A DNA stretch of 64,000 bases. It comes from Herbaspirillum robiniae. GTDB taxonomy: Bacteria; Pseudomonadota; Gammaproteobacteria; Burkholderiales; Burkholderiaceae_D. Below the pieces are notes generated by a model. It was not told the DNA's origin, ran no database searches, and was given only the letters and a program-made list of their open reading frames with translations. This document shows positions 62,354-64,000 of this stretch, in pieces. The stretch spans positions 541,235 through 605,234 of the forward strand of contig NZ_NJGU01000004.1 of the NCBI RefSeq assembly GCF_002213415.1, given 5' to 3'. Position numbers and translations under genes: made by a program. The first letter of the stretch is position 1; each line of letters starts with the position of its first letter.

Positions 62354-63370
62354 ATGAAACGCCGCACTTTTTCAAGCATGATGATCGCCGCCGCGCTGGC
62401 GCTGTCCACCGCCTCCGGCGCCGCCCGCGCCGAGGCCCAGGTGGTGCGCATCTCGCACGGCTACGGCCTGCTGTACCTGCCGCTGATGGTGATCCGCGAC
62501 CAGGGCCTGGTCGAAAAGCACGCCAAGGCGCTGGGCCTGGGCGAGGTCAAGACCAACTGGGTGTTGCTGGACGGCGGCAACGTCATCAACGACGCCATGC
62601 TGGCCGGCAACCTGGATATCGCCGGCACCGGCGCGCCGGGCTTCGTGACGCTGTGGTCCAAGGCGCGCGGCATCCCGCGTTCGGAAGTGGTGGGCCTGGG
62701 CGCCTTGTCGACCTCGCCGCTGTGGCTGAACACCAATAACCCCAACGTCAAGTCGCTGAAGGACTTCACCGCCAAGGACAAGATCGCCATCCCGGGCATC
62801 AAGACCTCGCTGTCGGCGGTGCTGCTGCAGATGGCCGTGGCCAAGACCTTTGGCATCGAGAACTACGCCAAGCTGGATCCGATGACCGTCGGCCTGTCGC
62901 ACCCGGAGGCGATGGGTTCGCTGTTGTCCGGCAAGACCGAGATCACCGCTCACTTCACCTCGCCGCCGTTCTCCTACCAGGAAGCCAAGGAACCCAAAAT
63001 CAGCCGCGTGCTGAGCACCTCCGACGTGCTGGGTCACATCACCATGGACGTGGTGTTCGCGCTGAAATCCTTCACCGAGAAGAACCCCAAGCTGACCCAG
63101 GCCTTCATGGCGGCGCAGGAAGAAGCCAACGCCTATATCGCCAAGAACCGCAAGGGCGCGGCCGAGACCTTCCTGCGCGTATCGAAGATGAAGCTGCCGC
63201 AGGAGGAAGTCGAGCAGATGCTGGCCGACCCCGGCACCGAGTTCTCGACCACGCCGGTGGACGTGATGCAGTACGTGCTCTTCATGAGCAAGGCCGGCAC
63301 CATCAAGACCAAGCCGGCGGTATGGAACGAGATGTTCGTGCCGGCCTTCAAGGATCGCAAGGGCAGCTGA
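62354..63370 (+). CDS. NitT/TauT-type ABC substrate-binding protein
   Basis: The 338-residue exported binding protein has a signal peptide (MKRRTFSSMMIAAALALSTA, cleavage near ARA-E). The mature part has VRISHGYGLLYLPLMVIRD, DAMLAGNLDIAGTGAPG and HPEAMGSLLSGKTEITAHFTS, matching the SsuA/TauA/NrtA group. The ligand may be a sulfonate, taurine, thiamine precursor or aromatic acid. A terminator follows. Confidence 0.92.
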   Translation: MKRRTFSSMMIAAALALSTASGAARAEAQVVRISHGYGLLYLPLMVIRDQGLVEKHAKALGLGEVKTNWVLLDGGNVINDAMLAGNLDIAGTGAPGFVTLWSKARGIPRSEVVGLGALSTSPLWLNTNNPNVKSLKDFTAKDKIAIPGIKTSLSAVLLQMAVAKTFGIENYAKLDPMTVGLSHPEAMGSLLSGKTEITAHFTSPPFSYQEAKEPKISRVLSTSDVLGHITMDVVFALKSFTEKNPKLTQAFMAAQEEANAYIAKNRKGAAETFLRVSKMKLPQEEVEQMLADPGTEFSTTPVDVMQYVLFMSKAGTIKTKPAVWNEMFVPAFKDRKGS

Positions 63371-63409
63371 GCTACCACGTCGATTCGGAAGAGCAGCAGT
63401 CAAGGCCGG

Positions 63410-63436
63410 GCCCGCATCGCAAGATGCGGGCTTTTT
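63410..63436 (+). terminator. Rho-independent terminator
   Basis: GCCCGCATC (63410-63418) pairs with GATGCGGGC (63423-63431) around a GCAA tetraloop, followed by T5. It ends the ABC operon. Confidence 0.94.
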
Positions 63437-63638
63437 CTTTGCCTGTCGCGGGGGAAAGGGAGGAATTCTTGTGATTCATGCAATTCGGTACGACGCTGTT
63501 TTTGAGACTTTTCTCATATAAACGCGAGGCCCGAATCGGCAAACTGACGTCACTGCATCAAGCAAACGAAGCTGCGGACAAGCCGCACGGCGCGATGCAC
63601 CGACATCCAATCTGACCGACCGACATCCAGGAGCCATC

Positions 63639-64000
63639 ATGCAAAACCTCATCGCCCGCAGCGCCGTCATCGCCGCCTTCTCCGCCGTTGCCGCACTGGC
63701 CTCGTCGGCCGCCGTCGCCGGTCCCACCACCGAACTGAAGGTCACCGGCGTGATCAAGCCGGTTGCCTGCACCCCCACCATCGGCGCCGGTTCGGCCGTG
63801 GTCGACTACGGCACCATCACCGCCGGCTCGCTGGAAAACGGCAAGAACAAGGTCCTCGACACCCGCGAAGTGCCGTTCTCAATCTCCTGCGAAGCGCCGG
63901 TCAAGATGGCCGTCACCGCCACCGACAACCGCGCCGCCAGCAAGGTCACCGGCCTGGGCTCGCTGGTGTCGGCCACCGCCTCCGAAAACAGCATGTTCGG
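63639..64000 (+). CDS. DUF1120-like exported protein (3' truncated by window)
   Basis: The first 120 codons of a secreted protein: signal peptide MQNLIARSAVIAAFSAVAAL with cleavage near AVAG, then ELKVTGVIKPVACTPTIGAG and VPFSISCEAPVKMAV. Two Cys in this spacing and the beta-rich pattern are typical of DUF1120/fimbrial-adhesin-like proteins secreted to the periplasm or surface. CAGGAG at 63628-63633 supports the ATG. The frame is open to the end of the window. It may start a fimbria-like operon outside. Confidence 0.85.
   Translation, partial: MQNLIARSAVIAAFSAVAALASSAAVAGPTTELKVTGVIKPVACTPTIGAGSAVVDYGTITAGSLENGKNKVLDTREVPFSISCEAPVKMAVTATDNRAASKVTGLGSLVSATASENSMF

Noticed and set aside
63502..63522. 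TTGAGA/TATAAA pair before the DUF1120-like gene
   Set aside because: Only 9 bases separate the hexamers, too short for a sigma-70 promoter; the TGAGA-N4-TCTCA dyad there may be something else.

Overview
The window is one contiguous stretch of GC-rich, densely coded chromosome. Gene content and order look like a betaproteobacterium of the Oxalobacteraceae, most like Herbaspirillum. That assignment rests on recognising families (paired pirins with DoxX, DctA-type carriers, many LysR regulators, a fused indolepyruvate ferredoxin oxidoreductase) and not on any search. I see no rRNA, tRNA, CRISPR array, phage or insertion sequence. The first gene (a histidine kinase) and the last (a DUF1120-like secreted protein) are cut by the window edges.

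1-12 kb: a NarX/NarL-type two-component pair, a stand-alone receiver protein, and a Crp/Fnr regulator divergent from a seven-gene operon. The operon holds an acyl-CoA synthetase, a complete branched-chain-type ABC importer (livG-H-M-K-F order) and a PaaK-like CoA ligase, so it probably imports and CoA-activates a carboxylic acid. It contains a long inverted repeat between livH and livM and a terminator-like hairpin between livK and livF.

12-26 kb: an AlaC-like aminotransferase, a cupin, an AraC regulator, a YXWGXW-type secreted protein, a small membrane protein, an LpqC-like esterase, a GST, and a periplasmic binding protein translationally coupled to a CHASE-PAS-PAS-GGDEF-EAL protein. Then come an SDR/LysR divergent pair, a PhzF protein and a PAS-GGDEF diguanylate cyclase.

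26-34.7 kb: fused indolepyruvate ferredoxin oxidoreductase, acyl-CoA dehydrogenase and enoyl-CoA hydratase (amino-acid or branched acyl-CoA breakdown), two related small membrane proteins, two GNAT acetyltransferases, and a tandem array of three 194-bp units, each with two hairpins.

34.7-43.5 kb: a likely zinc-limitation operon (COG0523 GTPase, FolE2, aspartoacylase-like protein) behind a palindrome-rich promoter. It is followed by a PepSY membrane protein with a Met/His-rich loop, a metallophosphoesterase, a YegS-type lipid kinase, a PAP2 phosphatase and an FNR-type oxygen regulator.

43.7-57 kb: an isochorismatase/MFS divergent pair, a GlxA-type regulator, a hipBA toxin-antitoxin pair whose toxin gene has a sharp base-composition break, a LysR regulator divergent from doxX-pirin-pirin, a methyltransferase, and a LysR regulator divergent from dctA.

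57-64 kb: an ankyrin-like membrane protein, and a TctDE-like two-component system divergent from a NitT/TauT-type ABC importer that it probably controls.
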